Source: Kutzneria kofuensis (GTDB taxonomy: Bacteria; Actinomycetota; Actinomycetes; Mycobacteriales; Pseudonocardiaceae). Taken from it: 64,000 nucleotides of DNA. Shown here in pieces: positions 63,015 through 64,000 of this stretch. The translations under genes were made by a program, and so were the position numbers. Location of the stretch: the NCBI RefSeq assembly GCF_014203355.1, contig NZ_JACHIR010000001.1, positions 5,706,038-5,770,037 of the forward strand, read 5' to 3'. Within the stretch, counting starts at the first letter, position 1, and the number at the start of each line of letters is the position of its first letter. The notes beneath the pieces were generated by a model. That model was not told the DNA's origin and did not search any database. It saw only the letters and a program-made list of their open reading frames with translations.

Positions 63015-63818
63015 GTGCCTTTCCACGTCCGGCGGTCGGCCGCCGTCCTCGCCTCGCTGCTGCTGTGCGCTGGTGTCGTCCCCGCCCACGCGTCGCCCGG
63101 TGGCTCGCCCCGGATCGTCGGCGGCGACGAGGCCAGCACCACGACCACGCCGTGGGTCGTCGCGCTCACCACCAGCGCCGGCGCGTTCTTCTGCGGCGGC
63201 ACCCTCGTCGCGCCGACCAAGGTCGTCACCGCCGCGCACTGCGTCACCCAGGCGCTGGCCACCGGCGGCATGACCACGAAGGCGCCGTCCTCGCTGCGGA
63301 TCGTCGCCGGCCGCACCGACCTGCGTACCAAGGACGGCCTGCAGGTGCGGATCTCCTCCGTGTGGGCCGACCCCGACTTCCGCGACGTCGGCACCGGCCA
63401 CGACGTCGCCGTGCTGACGCTGGCGCGCACCGTGCCGTACCGGACACTGCCGCTCGTCGCCGCCGGCGACACCTCCGCTTACGCCGCCGGCGTGATGGCG
63501 ACCGTGCTCGGCTGGGGCCGTGTCGGTGAGAACGCCGCGCCGTCGCCGACGCTGCAGTCCGTGCAGGTGCCCGTGGTCGCCGACAAGACGTGCGCCGCCG
63601 AGGAGGGGGACTTCGACGCCACCGGCATGGTGTGCGCCGGCTACCCGCAGGGCGGCAAGGACGCCTGCGCCGGGGACTCCGGCGGTCCGATGGTCGTCGA
63701 CGGGCGGCTCGTCGGCGTCGTGTCGTGGGGCGACGGCTGCGCCCGAGCGGGCAAACCCGGCGTGTACACCCGGCTGGCCAGCTACCGGGACGAGGTGTCC
63801 GCCCAGTTGGGCGCGTGA
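63015..63818 (+). CDS. Secreted trypsin-like serine protease (S1), second copy
   Basis: 267 residues. Signal peptide ([17 protein letters not shown]), mature start IVGGDEAS; catalytic His in TAAHCVTQ, Asp in [10 protein letters not shown], Ser in CAGDSGGPM with the Asp specificity residue in [10 protein letters not shown]. Similar along its length to the first copy, so a likely duplication that flanks the LysE gene. GTG at 63015 has AGGAG eight bases upstream; GTG at 63006 overlaps that site. TACGGT (62975-62980) is a possible -10. Confidence 0.9.
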   Translation: MPFHVRRSAAVLASLLLCAGVVPAHASPGGSPRIVGGDEASTTTTPWVVALTTSAGAFFCGGTLVAPTKVVTAAHCVTQALATGGMTTKAPSSLRIVAGRTDLRTKDGLQVRISSVWADPDFRDVGTGHDVAVLTLARTVPYRTLPLVAAGDTSAYAAGVMATVLGWGRVGENAAPSPTLQSVQVPVVADKTCAAEEGDFDATGMVCAGYPQGGKDACAGDSGGPMVVDGRLVGVVSWGDGCARAGKPGVYTRLASYRDEVSAQLGA

Positions 63819-63829
63819 TACCAAGTGGC

Positions 63830-64000
63830 ATGACGCTTCACGCCACCCTGCGCCGCGAGTGGGCGGCCGACCTCACGCCGCAGCAGCTGTACGACCTGCT
63901 GCGGCTTCGGGTCGACATCTTCGTCGTCGAGCAGAAGTGCCCCTACCCCGAGCTCGACGGCCGCGACCTGGAGCCGTCCACCCGGCACTTCTGGCTCGCC
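63830..64000 (+). CDS. ElaA-type GNAT N-acetyltransferase (5' part, cut by window edge)
   Basis: The first 57 codons match the ElaA family of GNAT proteins: LTPQQLYDLLRLRVDIFVVE, QKCPYPELDGRDLEPSTRHFW. The acetyl-CoA site lies beyond the window. ATG at 63830 is 12 bp after the protease stop, so it may be read through from that gene. Confidence 0.8.
   Translation, partial: MTLHATLRREWAADLTPQQLYDLLRLRVDIFVVEQKCPYPELDGRDLEPSTRHFWLA

Overview
The window is chromosomal core sequence from a high-GC actinobacterium, most likely a member of the Pseudonocardiales. Reasons: the order rpsP-khpA-rimM-trmD-rplS-lepB-rnhB-DUF2469-yraN-comM-dprA-xerC, then rpsB-tsf-pyrH-frr-cdsA-rlmN-dxr-rip-ispG; a WhiG-type sigma factor; mycothione reductase (mycothiol is actinobacterial); frequent GTG/TTG starts; and -10 boxes of the TAnnnT type placed 7 nt before the start codon, which suggests leaderless mRNAs. 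Species cannot be named from the sequence alone.

Layout. 1-11196: translation and RNA maturation operon (S16, KhpA, RimM, TrmD, L19), two tandem signal peptidases, RNase HII, then YraN, ComM-like ATPase, DprA, a tyrosine recombinase with an insertion, and a WhiG-like sigma factor. 11197-15690: a lineage-specific island on the minus strand inside this otherwise conserved block: acyl-adenylating ligase, phosphosulfolactate synthase, a 650-bp G-rich repeat tract, a VOC protein and a histidine phosphatase. 15689-20812: M23 peptidase and the rpsB-tsf / pyrH / frr / cdsA block. 20809-25306: accessory material, including a deletion scar joining two truncated genes (DUF1479 and ROK), a VOC protein, a methyltransferase, a PadR regulator, rlmN, and a decayed mazEF pair. 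25400-36584: two small membrane proteins, dxr-rip-ispG (isoprenoid synthesis plus an intramembrane protease), GNAT, a penicillin-binding lipoprotein, a large membrane-spanning STAND NTPase and mapB.

36600-50700: cobyric acid synthase, an exported AroQ-like lipoprotein, GntR/MFS pair, mycothione reductase, PEBP, polysaccharide deacetylase, two TetR-regulated oxidoreductase loci and Lon protease with an HspR-type (HAIR) operator. 50899-64000: DUF574 methyltransferase, a cobalamin riboswitch upstream of cobN, small membrane protein, GH76 enzyme, aromatic/histidinol-phosphate aminotransferase, alpha/beta hydrolase, P450 with its TetR regulator and a 16-bp-arm operator, two secreted trypsin-like proteases around a LysE exporter, and a truncated ElaA-type acetyltransferase at the edge.

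Most of the window is housekeeping. The parts that stand out are the STAND-NTPase/extracellular-repeat fusion, the phosphosulfolactate island with its probable Rho-dependent terminator, repeated hairpin families between convergent genes, and visible gene decay (DUF1479/ROK, mazEF).
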